A stretch of DNA of 40,505 nt from Gemmatimonadetes bacterium 13_2_20CM_2_65_7. Lineage in GTDB: Bacteria > Gemmatimonadota > Gemmatimonadetes > Gemmatimonadales > GWC2-71-9. The notes beneath the pieces are model-generated. The model had not been told where the DNA came from and made no database searches. It saw nothing but the letters and a program-made list of their open reading frames with translations. The position numbers and the translations under genes were made by a program. Shown piece by piece: positions 16,665-28,700 of this stretch; the stretch's first letter is position 1, and each line of letters begins with the position of its first letter. Where the stretch lies: assembly GCA_001915025.1 (NCBI GenBank), contig MNDR01000042.1, forward strand, positions 1 through 40,505, given 5' to 3'.

Positions 16665-17101
16665 AGCGCCGTGCCCTTTCTGGTGTCCAGAAAGTGTTGA
16701 AGGAGCAGGGCGGCCGCCATCGCGTCGAGGTCTGCTTTGCGACCGCGCGTCGATCCGCCCATCTCACGGACGGCCGCCAGCACGCGCGCCGTCGTCATGC
16801 GCTCGTCCCACAGGATCACCTCGCGCGTCGGTCCCACGCGACGTTTGATATCATCGGCGAGGTCCCGCGCGGCGTGAGCCGCATCACCTTCGGCCCCATC
16901 CTCGTTCAGGGGGAGGCCGACGACGATGCCAACCACCTGGTGGCGATCGATTTGCGCGAGCAGCGGCGCCATTGGGAATCGTTTGCCGGCGCGGCGGGTG
17001 AGCGTGGCGAGGGGCTGCGCGAGCGTCTGCGTTTCGTCGGAGAGGGCGAGACCAATGCGGCGTTCGCCCCAATCGACTGCCAGCAGCCGGCCTCGCGTCA
17101 C
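16661..17101 (-). CDS. ruvX: Holliday junction resolvase-like RuvX/YqgF
   Basis: [51 protein letters not shown]. Confidence 0.9.
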   Translation of the reverse strand: MTRGRLLAVDWGERRIGLALSDETQTLAQPLATLTRRAGKRFPMAPLLAQIDRHQVVGIVVGLPLNEDGAEGDAAHAARDLADDIKRRVGPTREVILWDERMTTARVLAAVREMGGSTRGRKADLDAMAAALLLQHFLDTRKGTAL

Positions 17102-18357
17102 CCTTGCGACATCGTCTGGAAGAACTCGGTGTTGGTCTTCGTGCGCTTCAGCCGCTCGAGCAGGAACTCGATCGCTTCGACGGGCGGCATGTCGGACAGG
17201 AAGTTGCGCAGCAAGTACACCTTGTTGAGCTCTTCCTTGGTGAGCAACAGCTCTTCCTTACGGGTGCTGGTGCGCTGGACGTCGATCGACGGGAACGTCC
17301 GTCGCTCGGCGATGCGCCGATCGAGAATCACTTCCGAGTTACCGGTGCCCTTGAACTCCTCGAAGATCACCTCGTCCATGCGCGAGCCGGTGTCGATCAG
17401 GGCCGTGGCGAGAATGGTCAGCGAGCCGCCGCCTTCGATGTTGCGCGCTGCGCCGAAGAAGCGTTTTGGCTTCTGTAGGGCATTCGCGTCGACACCGCCT
17501 GAGAGAATCTTGCCCGAATGCGGCACGACGACGTTGTGCGCGCGGCCCAGACGCGTGATCGAATCGAGGAGAATCACGACGTCCTTGCCGTGCTCGACCA
17601 GCCGCTTCGCTTTCTCGATCACCATGTCCGCCACCTGCACGTGCCGGTCGGCCGGTTCGTCGAAGGTCGAGGAGACCACTTCGACGTTCGGCCCCTTCAC
17701 GTTTTCTTCCATGTCGGTCACCTCTTCGGGCCGCTCGTCGATGAGCAGCACGATGAGGTAGACCTCGGGGTGATTCTCGATGATGGAGTTGGCGAGCTTC
17801 TGCATCAGGATGGTCTTACCGGCTTTCGGCGGCGACACGATCAACCCGCGCTGCCCTTTGCCGATCGGTGACAGAATGTCCATGACCCGCATCGACAGAT
17901 CGCCGTCCTTGCGCTCCAACTTGAGCTGCTGTTCGGGATAGCGAGGCCGGAGGTTGTCGAACGCGACGCGGTGTTTGGCCTTCTCTGGCTCCTCGCCGTT
18001 CACGACTTCGACTTTCAGCAGCGCGAGATAGCGCTCGCCTTCCTTCGGCGGCCGCACTTGCCCGGTGATCGTATCGCCGGTGCGCAGATCGAAACGTTTG
18101 ATCTGACTCGGCGAGACGTAGATGTCGTCGGGGCCGTACAGATAGTTCCAATCGGCACTGCGCAGGAAACCATAGCCTTCGGGGAGGATTTCGAGGACGC
18201 CCTCGCCGCGCAGCACGGTGTCGGAGTCGAGCAGCGACTGCTCGATGCGGAAAATGAGATCCTGCTTGCGGAGCCCGGAGTAGTTGGTGATGTTCAGGCT
18301 CTCGGCCATCGCGTGTAGTTCCGCGACGGACTTTCTCTTTAATTCGGCGATATCCAC
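17098..18357 (-). CDS. rho: Transcription termination factor Rho
   Basis: [82 protein letters not shown]. Confidence 0.97.
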   Translation of the reverse strand: MDIAELKRKSVAELHAMAESLNITNYSGLRKQDLIFRIEQSLLDSDTVLRGEGVLEILPEGYGFLRSADWNYLYGPDDIYVSPSQIKRFDLRTGDTITGQVRPPKEGERYLALLKVEVVNGEEPEKAKHRVAFDNLRPRYPEQQLKLERKDGDLSMRVMDILSPIGKGQRGLIVSPPKAGKTILMQKLANSIIENHPEVYLIVLLIDERPEEVTDMEENVKGPNVEVVSSTFDEPADRHVQVADMVIEKAKRLVEHGKDVVILLDSITRLGRAHNVVVPHSGKILSGGVDANALQKPKRFFGAARNIEGGGSLTILATALIDTGSRMDEVIFEEFKGTGNSEVILDRRIAERRTFPSIDVQRTSTRKEELLLTKEELNKVYLLRNFLSDMPPVEAIEFLLERLKRTKTNTEFFQTMSQG

Positions 18358-18471
18358 GTGTGCTTCAGCTCCGTTTGCGCTACGGCGGGGAAAACCCGGG
18401 ATTGGGGGAGTGTTCTCGTTGATAATGGAAACTTGGAGTTATGGCGGTATGGGAACGAGTGATAGTAGGCC

Positions 18472-19584
18472 GTGCCGGGCGGCGCGTCAAGAGTGGCCGT
18501 GACCCTGACGCCATGCCTCCTCGCTTGGCGCACCACCCCCCTTCACGACCGTGAAGTTGTTGATGCGCTTGTAGATCCGGCGCACGCCGGCCCCTCCCCA
18601 GAGCTGGCTTCTGCCCTCCGACAATGGCCGGGGACTTACTACTGGTCCGATGAAGCGGACGGTCGTCACCTCGTCCTCACGCGCCGCACGTACAAGAGTC
18701 GCGAAGCATGGAGCATGCACGCCTTGCTGTTCGCGGCGGTGCTCGTCACGACGACGTTGACCGGCGCGATGCTCGGCGGCGGGATTTCGATGCATCCGAG
18801 CAGCTGGCATGGAGCAACATTCTTTCACGCCTTGTCCCGCGGTCTCCTGTTTTCCCTCCCGCTTCTGGCAATTCTGCTCACCCATGAGCTCGGCCACTAC
18901 ATCACGGCGCGGCGGTACCAGATCAACGTGTCACCGCCCTTTTTTTTGCCGAGTTTTCCCCCGCCGTTCGGCATCGGGACGTTGGGAGCCTTCATTCGGC
19001 TCCGCACGATCGTAAATGACCGGCGGCAGCTGCTGGACATCGGCGCCGCAGGTCCGATCGCCGGTTTCGTCGTCGCCCTCCCCATCCTGTGGATCGGTCT
19101 CTTGCATAGTCATCCGACCTTGGAGCGCGGGCTTCACGGGATGGTGGTGGCGCTAGGCGACGATACTGTGTTACCCGGTGACTCGGTCCTGACCCTGCTG
19201 TTGCGCCGTTTTCTGATTGGACAAGATCAGACCATCGTGCTGCACCCGACCGCGTTCGCCGGTTGGTTCGGGATGTTCGTGACGATGCTCAATCTCCTGC
19301 CGATGGCGCAGCTCGATGGCGGCCACATCATTTACTCGGCGACCACGCGCTGGCACCAGCCAGTTGCCCGCGCCTTCTGGGTCGTCGTGATGCTGCTGGG
19401 ATGGTTCTGGATTGGATGGTTGGTCTGGGGATTCGTCGTCCTGTTGCTGTCGCGCGGTCAGCTGCGACATCCGCCCGTGCTCGACGCCTACCGGCCGCTG
19501 CCTGCCTCGCGCAAATGGCTGCTCTTGGCCAGTCTGGTTCTCTTCATCCTGACCTTCGTGCCGGCACCATTCCGCGCGCCCTGA
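18472..19584 (+). CDS. Site-2 protease-like M50 family metalloprotease
   Basis: LTHELGHYITARRYQINVSPPFFLPSFPPPFGIGTLGAFIRLR, LLPMAQLDGGHIIY; multiple TM segments. Exact start uncertain. Confidence 0.85.
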   Translation: MPGGASRVAVTLTPCLLAWRTTPLHDREVVDALVDPAHAGPSPELASALRQWPGTYYWSDEADGRHLVLTRRTYKSREAWSMHALLFAAVLVTTTLTGAMLGGGISMHPSSWHGATFFHALSRGLLFSLPLLAILLTHELGHYITARRYQINVSPPFFLPSFPPPFGIGTLGAFIRLRTIVNDRRQLLDIGAAGPIAGFVVALPILWIGLLHSHPTLERGLHGMVVALGDDTVLPGDSVLTLLLRRFLIGQDQTIVLHPTAFAGWFGMFVTMLNLLPMAQLDGGHIIYSATTRWHQPVARAFWVVVMLLGWFWIGWLVWGFVVLLLSRGQLRHPPVLDAYRPLPASRKWLLLASLVLFILTFVPAPFRAP

Positions 19585-19641
19585 GCTATTGCGTAACTCC
19601 AAGCCATTTATAATGTTCTTTAAAACCAGCCCTGGAACGGC

Positions 19642-19932
19642 ATGCCTGGCCAACCTGTCCGATATACGCCGCCCGCAGCTGCTGCGACCGATACGGTCGT
19701 CCACGACCTGCCCCCGATTCGCTTCGACGGACAACCCATAGACATCCGACTCTCCCTGCGCCGCTCCGATGATGGTATCTGGCGTGGCCGCATATTGTTC
19801 GGTGCTGAAGGCACGGAGGCGGAGCGCTCCAGCGCCGAGATCTTCTGCGCCGCGTCGGAGCAGGACTTGTGGCAGTCGGTGCGGGACCTGCGGGATCACC
19901 ACCTGCGTGACCTCTATCGTTCGTTGCTTTGA
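19642..19932 (+). CDS. Hypothetical protein, 96 aa
   Basis: Stop overlaps the start of the next gene (TGATG), suggesting coupling; perfect TATAAT at 19609-19614 upstream. Confidence 0.65.
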   Translation: MPGQPVRYTPPAAAATDTVVHDLPPIRFDGQPIDIRLSLRRSDDGIWRGRILFGAEGTEAERSSAEIFCAASEQDLWQSVRDLRDHHLRDLYRSLL

Positions 19933-20123
19933 TGGCTGATCCGAAGGGGGGAGGGCTGTCCAAGCTGCGGCACGACCTCTCCAATCCTCTGTCGGCTATT
20001 CTCGCCGAGACTCAGCTCCTGCTCCTCACGCCTGAGAAACACGATGAGGAGACGCTGGCCGGTCTCAAACAAATCGAGGACCTGGCGCGCACGATGCGTC
20101 AGATGCTACAAAGCCTCACGTGA
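19932..20123 (+). CDS. Small stand-alone HisKA (DHp)-like protein, 63 aa
   Basis: MADPKGGGLSKLRHDLSNPLSAILAETQLLLLTPEKHDEETLAGLKQIEDLARTMRQMLQSLT*; H-box-like LRHDLSNPLSAI with no downstream HATPase domain. Confidence 0.65.
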   Translation: MADPKGGGLSKLRHDLSNPLSAILAETQLLLLTPEKHDEETLAGLKQIEDLARTMRQMLQSLT

Positions 20124-20288
20124 GTCGGCGGCATCGCCCTCGGTATTGCCCTCCCACCGCATGGTGGCCTCCTCGCTTTATCAGTCGCTGGGCCAGACCC
20201 GTCGCTTTCCTTATTAAGCATTCGCCGCGGAAGTGGCGCAGGTGAGCCGTGTCATAGCGCCCCCGGTCAGACAACCGTAAGAATCAAT

Positions 20289-20320
20289 CCCCTTGCGCGA
20301 GGTTGACGCAGGGGCATTTT
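20289..20320 (+). terminator. Possible hairpin followed by TTTT upstream of the CsgG-like gene
   Basis: CCCCTTGCG ... CGCAGGGG with one bulge, then CATTTT; weak. Confidence 0.3.
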
Positions 20321-20351
20321 ACACCCCCTTCACTGGCGGGAGTCCCGGACG

Positions 20352-21662
20352 TTGGCTGGTCGCAGGCGCCTGCTCTTAACGATGAGCGGTCTGGTTGTGG
20401 CTTGCGCTGGCGGGCCACGAACCGGACCTGTCACCCCGGCAGAAATCCCCGCCCTCAAAGCCCAAGCAGCACAGCAACCCCGCAACGCTCAGATCCAATT
20501 CCGACTCGCCGCCGCCCTCATGGCCGTGGGGCGGTGCGATACGGCCGTGGTCGTCGCGAAAGCCGGTCAGATGTTGGCCCCCGGCGAGGCCCTCGGCGCC
20601 ATGGTGATCGGCGGCTGTCAGGAGAAAGACGAGGGGGGGCGTTACGACCTCGCCTACGCGACCTACACGGACTTCGCCAACCGCTATCCGCAAGCCCGTG
20701 GCGTAGCGGCGGTTCGGGCACTCGGACAGCTCGCTCTTCGGACCCAAGCCACCCAGACGGCAAAGCTCGCGCTCGCCCGCGAGTCGACGCTCACCCCACA
20801 GGCTCCTGAGCCGTCGACGCTGGCGATCCTGCCGGTGACGATCGCCGGGGATTCGAGCCTTCAGCCGCTGTCGCGGGGACTGGCTGAAATGCTGACATCG
20901 GATTTGGCGATGGTGCGCAGTCTCCGGTTGCTCGAACGCATGCAGATTGGAACGCTGCTCGACGAGCTGAAACTCGCCCAAAGTGCCCGATCCGATCCCG
21001 CAACAGCCGCACGCGTGGGGCGATTGCTGCGGGCCGAGCGGATGGTACAGGGCGTCGCGGCCATTACAGAGAACGGGCCAGTGCGGATGTCGGCGACGGT
21101 CGTACGCGGCGACGGCACCGTGCGGTCCGGCGCGCAAGCCAACGGCACGTTCAAGCAGCTGCTCGAGCTCGAGAAGCAGCTCGTCTTCGGCCTCGCGACG
21201 CAGCTCGGCATCCAACTGACCGATGCCGAGCGGCAGCGAATCTTGCGCCAAGGTCCGAAGAACCTCGCAGCGTTCCTCGCGTACAGCCGGGGACTCGAGG
21301 CGTTGGATCGCGGTGATTACCGCGCCGCGGCTGCCGCGTTCGGCGCCGCCGTGCGCGCCGATCCGTCATTCCAGGCGGCCCAGCAACAACAGCAGGCGGC
21401 CGCCGCCGCGCCCGCGGTGCAGGCGTCGCCGGGCGATGTCGTGACGGTCGTCGAAGCGGTGGCGCAGCTCACGACGCCGACCGAGCCGGCCTCGGTGGGT
21501 GTGTTGCAGCAGACCACTGTAGACGTGTCGCAGATCGGCGCGGACATCACTCCGCAGACCGGAGCTCAGAGCACCGTGAGTCACCCGACGCCCGAGAGTC
21601 AGGGCATTTCGAACATCGGACAAGTGACTGGCGTGTTACGGATCATCTTCAAGCGGCCATGA
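20352..21662 (+). CDS. Lipoprotein with TPR-like repeats and CsgG-like domain
   Basis: Lipobox-like GLVVACAGG; STLAILPVTIAGDSSLQPLSRGLAEMLTSDLAMVRSLRLLERMQIGTLLDELKLAQSARSDPATAARVGRLLRAERMVQG resembles CsgG/FlgT-type domains. Confidence 0.65.
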   Translation: MAGRRRLLLTMSGLVVACAGGPRTGPVTPAEIPALKAQAAQQPRNAQIQFRLAAALMAVGRCDTAVVVAKAGQMLAPGEALGAMVIGGCQEKDEGGRYDLAYATYTDFANRYPQARGVAAVRALGQLALRTQATQTAKLALARESTLTPQAPEPSTLAILPVTIAGDSSLQPLSRGLAEMLTSDLAMVRSLRLLERMQIGTLLDELKLAQSARSDPATAARVGRLLRAERMVQGVAAITENGPVRMSATVVRGDGTVRSGAQANGTFKQLLELEKQLVFGLATQLGIQLTDAERQRILRQGPKNLAAFLAYSRGLEALDRGDYRAAAAAFGAAVRADPSFQAAQQQQQAAAAAPAVQASPGDVVTVVEAVAQLTTPTEPASVGVLQQTTVDVSQIGADITPQTGAQSTVSHPTPESQGISNIGQVTGVLRIIFKRP

Positions 21663-22774
21663 TCACGGCGCGCTGGTGGCTGCTCCTCATCATTGCCAGC
21701 GCGCTCGTCCCCGCAGTTGGCGCTGCACAGGGCACGACTGCGACTGCGCGCAGCGGCGTGTACTTCGAGTCGTACAGGTTCGGGTCGGGACTCGCGTTCG
21801 ATCGGATCAGCGAGTTTACGATTCCCATCAGCGTCACACAGCGTCTCGGCGACCGGCTCGCTCTTGATATCGGCACGGCATTCGCTAGCGCTTCAGTGCG
21901 GCTGGCTGGCGGCGGCAGCATTGATCATTCGGGTCTTATCGACACCGACCTTCGAGCCACATTAGGCGTGATTCCTGGGAAGCTCGTCTTCAATCTCGTG
22001 GGCACGATTCCAACCGGTGCCACAGCGGTGCCAGACACCACGATCCCATTGTTCGGCGCGACCGCAACGGATGTCCTAGGCTTCACAACTCCGAGCTTTG
22101 GCACGGGCGGCGGCATCTCGGCGGGATTTGCGTCCGCGTTCAAGATGTCGTCGGATTGGGCGATCGGAACCGGCATGAGCTATCGCCACGGCGCGAGCTA
22201 CACACCGGTGACGGGCGGCGGTACGCTCACGCCGGGCGGCGAGGTGCGCGTCCGATTCGGCTTAGAGGGGCCGTTCGGAGGCGGGAAGTATTTTCGCGGC
22301 GCGCTCGTCTACACGACGACAGGCGCGAACGATATCGGCGGCGGGCGCCAGAGCTCGATCGGCGACCGTATCCTCGCGTACGGCGCGGTCAGCATACCCT
22401 TCGGCCGATCGCACCTGGCCCTGTACGGCTGGGAAATGCGGCGATTGCGCGCGCGGAACTTCGACGCACCCGCTACACTGGCCGTGCCGCGCGGCAATGT
22501 GCTCGCGCTCGGCGCGCGGCTCGAGCGGGCCCTGACACCGCGCGCGACGCTCGTGCCGACGTTGGAATTTCGGCACGAGCTCACTGGGCCCACTGCCCGG
22601 ATGGAGCTGCTTGGCTTTCTCGTGCGCACAGGCACGGATCTGCGATACCAGATCAGCAGCTCTGCCACAGGTGTGATTCAGGCATCGCTTGCCTTCGGCA
22701 CGCTGCAGGACCAAGGCACTAAGGTCTCCATCTTTGGTCGGCGTCTCGGTGCGCTGATCGAGTGGTCCCGGTGA
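21659..22774 (+). CDS. Outer-membrane beta-barrel protein
   Basis: Signal peptide MITARWWLLLIIASALVPAVGAAQG; ATGA overlap with previous gene; alternating strands typical of transporter-like barrels. Confidence 0.65.
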   Translation: MITARWWLLLIIASALVPAVGAAQGTTATARSGVYFESYRFGSGLAFDRISEFTIPISVTQRLGDRLALDIGTAFASASVRLAGGGSIDHSGLIDTDLRATLGVIPGKLVFNLVGTIPTGATAVPDTTIPLFGATATDVLGFTTPSFGTGGGISAGFASAFKMSSDWAIGTGMSYRHGASYTPVTGGGTLTPGGEVRVRFGLEGPFGGGKYFRGALVYTTTGANDIGGGRQSSIGDRILAYGAVSIPFGRSHLALYGWEMRRLRARNFDAPATLAVPRGNVLALGARLERALTPRATLVPTLEFRHELTGPTARMELLGFLVRTGTDLRYQISSSATGVIQASLAFGTLQDQGTKVSIFGRRLGALIEWSR

Positions 22775-25700
22775 CTCGCTCAAGCGCCGCGCCCTGGCGT
22801 TGGCGCGCGTTGGCGGTGCTCGTCGGGGCGCTCGGACTCAACTGCACTGATGCGACGGGTCCCGGTCGCATCAATGGAAGGCTCGTCCTGATGCCCGCTT
22901 TCGAGAGTAAAGCGGCGAGCCAAATCGATTTCGACCGCATGCGCGTTACGATCGTCCACACCAATCGGGCTGCGGTGCTTGATACGGTCATCTCGATTCC
23001 CTCGACGGTCGACACCATCGACGTCTCGCTGCGGGTCCCCCTCGCCTCCTCCAGCGAGGATTTCCTGCTCTACCTCCGCCTCGTGAACGCGGCTGGTGAT
23101 ACAGTGCTGCGCAACGAGCCGTACCCGCAGCAGGTCACGGTCTCGTCAGGAGGAGGGACGGCCGGGACGCCGGTGGCTGTCCTGCTGCGTGCGACGATTG
23201 CATCGGTTGTCGTGACGCCTCCGGAGGTCTCGTTCTCTTCCTTTGGTGACACGCAACGGCTCAGTGCCGTTGCCCTCGACCAGAACGGCGTTCCACTCAC
23301 CATACAGCCAGCTGCTTTCGTGTGGTTGTCTTCGGCGCCGGCAATCGCGTCAGTGAACCCGACCACGGGACTTGTAACAGCGGTCACGAATGGCAGCGCA
23401 ACGATTAGCGCAACGGCATCGGGTGTTTCCGGAACACTGCTCGTTGCTGTGAGTCAGGTCGCGACGCAGCTCGCGTTTACGACGTCCCCATCAACGGCGG
23501 CTGCCGGCATAATCATCGCTCCGCCGATCACCGTGGCGGCGCAAGACGCGCGGGGCAATGCAGTAACCGCGTTCATTGATCTGGTAACGGTCACAATCGG
23601 CGCGAATCCGGGGAACAGCGTTCTGACGGGGACTACCGCGAAGGCGGCGGTGGCCGGCGTCGCACAATTTGCGGACCTGCGTCTCGATCAGCCCGGCACC
23701 CAGTACACGCTGGTGTTTACGACGCCGAATCTGCCGCCGATCACCAGCGTGCCATTCGACGTTCTCGCGGCGCCCGCGACCGTGTACTGGACCAATGCCG
23801 CCGGTGGGTCGTGGACCACCGCTCGGCGGCTCCAGCGGAACCCAGACGCTCACTGTGCCGAGCCATACGCTGACGTTGAATGGCGCCGGAACGGTCACCG
23901 CCAATGGCAAGCTCCAACTTGTGAACGGCACTGTCGCGGGGGTCGGGCAGCTCATCAATAAGGGGACGGTGGACCTCGCCGCAGGTACGCTGGAAGCGCC
24001 GCTCGCGTTCAGGAATGAGGGAGTGCTCGCGCTACATGGCTACACCTACCTGAATGGGTCGGTAACGACGGTCGCGGGATCGGTGATGCGTTTGGAAGCG
24101 GACTACAGCAGCTCCTATTACAGCTACGCGACGATCGCAAGCGGTTTCACCAACAACGCCACAATTGAGCTCAACACGATCAACGGGCCCGGCTCGGTCG
24201 GCTTAACGGTCACGACGGGGACCCTGGCGAACGCGCCAGGCGCGGCGATCAACATACTGGCGGGGACAGGTGGGTCACGCCAACTCGATGCGGCGCTCGA
24301 TAATCAGGGCACAGTGGCGGTGGGCACTGCGACCACGTGGCAGCATGGCGCGTCGGCGACAACGCACCGCAACAGCGGCATCATCAACGTCAACGCCAAC
24401 CTGACGCTGAACGCGTACAGCTATCCTGTCAGCACCACATTCACGAACACAGGGACGATCACGGTCGCCGCCGGCGATACGCTCAAGGTGTCGTACGGAG
24501 CAGTCCACTACGCCGCCGGAACGTTGAATGGAAACGGAACAGTCTATCTGAGCTCCGACACGCTCTATTTGGGCCAGGGACTCAGCAATTCCGTCCTCAC
24601 ACTGCTCCTCGAGACTGCCACGGTGGATGGCCCTGGCACGTTTACGAACGCGACCGGCAAGGCGCTGGCGGTGAACGCCAGCACGATCAACGCTCCGATC
24701 GATAATCAGGGCCAACTGACGCTGCGAGGCTACAGCTATTTGAACGGCTCGGTCTCGACTGCTGCGGGATCGGTGCTGCGGATGGTGGCAGACTACTCGA
24801 CCTACTACTACAGCTACGCAACGGTGGCCAATGGCTTCACCAACAACGGTCTGATCGAGCTGACGTCGGTGAACGGAGCAGGGCCCGCATCGCTCGCGGT
24901 GACGACCGGCAAGCTGGTGAACGCGCCGGGCTCGGTGCTCAACGTCATACCCGGGTCTGGAGGAACGCGGCAGCTCGATCTGGAGTTAGACAATCAAGGC
25001 TCAATGACCATTGACGCTGCGACCTCGCTACGACACAGCGCGTCCGGAGCAGCACATCGCAACAGCGGCACTCTCGACGTCGGCGCAAACCTCACGCTCG
25101 ATCTCTATTCGTCCCCGGCGACCGGCACCTTCATGAACACCGGGACGATCAGCATAGCTGCTGGGGACTCGCTCAAGGCGTCGTACGGGGCGATCCATTA
25201 CGATGGTGGGACGTTGTCCGGCGCAGGGACCGTCGCGCTGACGAGCGATACCCTCTATCTGGGTCAAAGCTTTAGCAATTCCGTCGTTTCGTTGGTCCTG
25301 AACAGCGCGACCGTGAATGGCCCTGGCACGATTACGAACGCGACGAGCAAGACGCTCGTGGCGTCCGGGAGTACGATCAACGCCCCCCTCGTCAATCAGG
25401 GCCTGCTGCTGCTCCACAACTATTACAACAATCTGAATGGTACAGTTACGACTGCCGCGGGTTCGACTATGCGAGTCGAGGGAGATTACAACGCAGGCCC
25501 CGCGTACGTGACATTGGCAACCGGCTTCACGAATGTTGGAACGCTAGAGCTCACGACGATCAACGGGCCTAGCTTCGCGAGCTTTGCTGACACCGGTGGG
25601 ACATTGGTGAACGCGGCCGGTGCTACAATCGACATACTCGGCGGCACTGGGGGCAACTGCGAATTCGATGTAGAGTTGGACAACAAAGGCACCCTAAGTA

Positions 25701-28700
25701 TTGCAGCTCCGACGACGATGAGTCGCAGTAAAGTGGCGAATCACGTGAACAGTGGCACGCTGGACGTGAGCGGAGATCTGACAGTCAATCAGTATGGCTA
25801 TCCGGTGTCGAGCAGCTTTACAAACACGGGGTCCGTCACGGTCGCTGCGTCGCACGTCTGGAAAATCTCGTACGGTTCGTTTACGCACAGCGCAGGGACG
25901 TTGAGCGGTGCAGGGGCGCTCGATCTGAGCAATGTGACCGCGGGGAACTTTAGCGTCGCATACGCTCTGGGCGACCTGAGGCTCAACAACACCACGGCAA
26001 GCTTCGCGACCGATCAGTCAACGGCCACCACGACGTACACGCTCAACGGCGCGACCGTCAACGGCCCCGGATCGTTGATCAACGTGAGCGGGAAGACACT
26101 GGTGATCGCCGCGAGCACTATCAACTCGCCGCTGAATAACCAGGGGACGCTGACGCTGCACGGCTACTACAACAACCTCAACGGCCCCGTGACAACGGCA
26201 AGCAGCTCGCTCATCCGGGTGGAAGGGGACTACAACAGTGGTCCCGCTTATGTCACCGTTGCAAATGGTTTCACGAATAATGGGGCTCTCGAGCTGACCA
26301 CGATTAATGGGCCGAGCTTAGCGAGTTTCGCCGATACCGGTGGGTCGTTGGTGAATGGGGCAGCGGGAACAATCAACGTCCTCGCTGGGGCCGGCGGGAG
26401 TCGACAGTTCGATGTCGAGCTGAACAATCAGGGAGCGGTGAGTATCGGCGCACCGACCACGATGAGTCGCAGTAAAGTTGCTAACCACGTCAACAGCGGG
26501 ACGTGGGACGTGAGCGCCGGGGATCTCACCATCAATCAGTACGGCTCTCCAATAGCGGGAAGCTTTACCAATACTGGGGCGATCACGGTGCGGGCGTCTC
26601 GAGTCTGGAAGATCGTGTACGGCTCCTTCACCCACGGCACGGCCGGGAGTCTAGGCGGCGCGGGCGGGCTCGATCTGAGCAACGTGACTGCCGGGAATTT
26701 CAACGCCGCACTTACGCTTGGCGAGCTCCGGCTCAACAACTCGACCGCCAACTTCGCAACCGATCAGTCCACAGCCACGACAGCGTACACGATTAACGGT
26801 TCCACCGTCAATGGTCCGGGGCGATTGATCAACGCCAATGGTAAGACCTTGGCGATAGCCGCCAGTACGATCAACGCTCCTCTCGATAACCAGGGGACGC
26901 TGACCCTGCATGGCTACTACAACAACTTAAATGGGGCGGTGACGACAGCCGCGAGCTCGCTGATGCGAGTCGAGGGCGACTACAACGTCACGGGTCCAGC
27001 CTATGTGACTGTCGCGAATGGTTTCACCAACAACGGCACGCTCGAGCTGACGACGATTAACGGGCCAAGCTTTGCGAGCTTTTCGGACACTGGCGGAACG
27101 CTGGTGAATTCGAGCACGGGTGCCGTTAACGTGCTCGGTGGAGCCGGTGGCAATCGAGACTTCGATGTAGAGTTGAACAATCAGGGCACTGTCAGTATCG
27201 GTGCACCGACGAACATGAGCCGCGCCAAAGTCACAAACCATATCAACACTGGAACGCTCGACGTCAGTGGGGGTGACCTGACACTCAGCCTGTACGCGAC
27301 ACCGCTCGGCAGCTTTACGAACAATGGGACCATCACCATTGGCGCCGGGCGCGTGTGGAAGATCAGCTACGGATTCTTCACACACAATTCGGGCGGCTTG
27401 GGCGGGGCGGGCGCATTAGATCTGAGCTCGGTGTCGGCCGGAAACTTCAACGTCGCTCACACGCTCGGTGAGCTCCGGCTCAACAGTTCCACTGCCAACT
27501 TCGCGACCGACCAATCCACGGCTGCTACGGCATTCACGTTGAACAACGCGATCGTGAACGGACCCGGCATCTTCACCAATGCTGCGAGTAAGACGCTTGT
27601 AGTGTCCGCGACCACGCTTAACGCGCCGCTAGATAACCAGGGTACGCTGGCCCTACACGGGTACTACAACAACCTCAATGGGCCCATCACAACGACCGCG
27701 GGCTCAATCATGCGCGCGGAGGGAGACTACAACGCGAGCCCCGCGTACGTCACGGTCGCCAGCGGGTTCACGAATAACGGGACGCTTGAGCTTACGACGA
27801 TCAACGGACCGAGTTACGTAATTTTCGCTGATACTGGCGGCACGTTGGTGAACTCCACGAGCGCAGTTATCAACGTCCTCGGTGGAAGCGGCGGGACTCG
27901 CGAGTTCGACGTCGAGCTGAACAATCAAGGCACGGTCAACGTCGTAGCGCCCACGACCATCAACCGCGGCAAGCTGACGAATCACCTGAACAGCGGCACG
28001 GTGAACATCAGCGGCGGCGATCTCACACTCAACCAGTATGCCTCGCCGACGGCTGGCAGCTTTACCAACAATGGCACGGTACAGATCGGGGCCGGTCAGC
28101 AGTTGTCAATCCACTGCTGGTACGCTTTTCACCTTCAATCAATCGACCGTGAATGGGACGGGGACACTGACGAACGCTTCGCTCAAGACGCTCAGCGCTT
28201 ACTACAGCACGATCAATCTGCCACTCGTCAATCAAGGCGACCTGACGTTGCTGGGTTCGAGCAACCTCTCCGGGCCGGTCACGACCACATCGGGATCGAC
28301 GCTGCGCGTGCAGGGGGACAACTACGGATCGTACGCGACCGTCGCGAATGGCTTCACGAACAATGGCACGCTCGAGCTGACTTCGATCAACGGGGGAGGC
28401 TCCGCAGGTCTTGCCGTCATCACGGGAACGTTGATAAACGCTCTTAATGCAGTGATCAACGTGTTGCCTGGAACGGGCGGCTCCAGGCAGCTGGATTTTG
28501 AGTTGAATAACATGGGGTCGGTGAATATCGCTGCAGCCACAACCACGACCCATAATCCTGTAGCCGCGCACAGCAACAGCGGCATAATCACGCTTGGCGG
28601 TGGCGACTGGACCATCAACCAAGTTGACAACGGCAACTTCACCAACCTTGCGGGCGGGCTGATTGATCTCGGGCCGAGCAACATCCTGCACGTCACGTTG

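Noticed and set aside
23960-28450. Regular ~740-bp repeats as a possible CRISPR-like or satellite array
   Set aside because: Units are far too long, diverged and open in one reading frame; they encode protein repeats.
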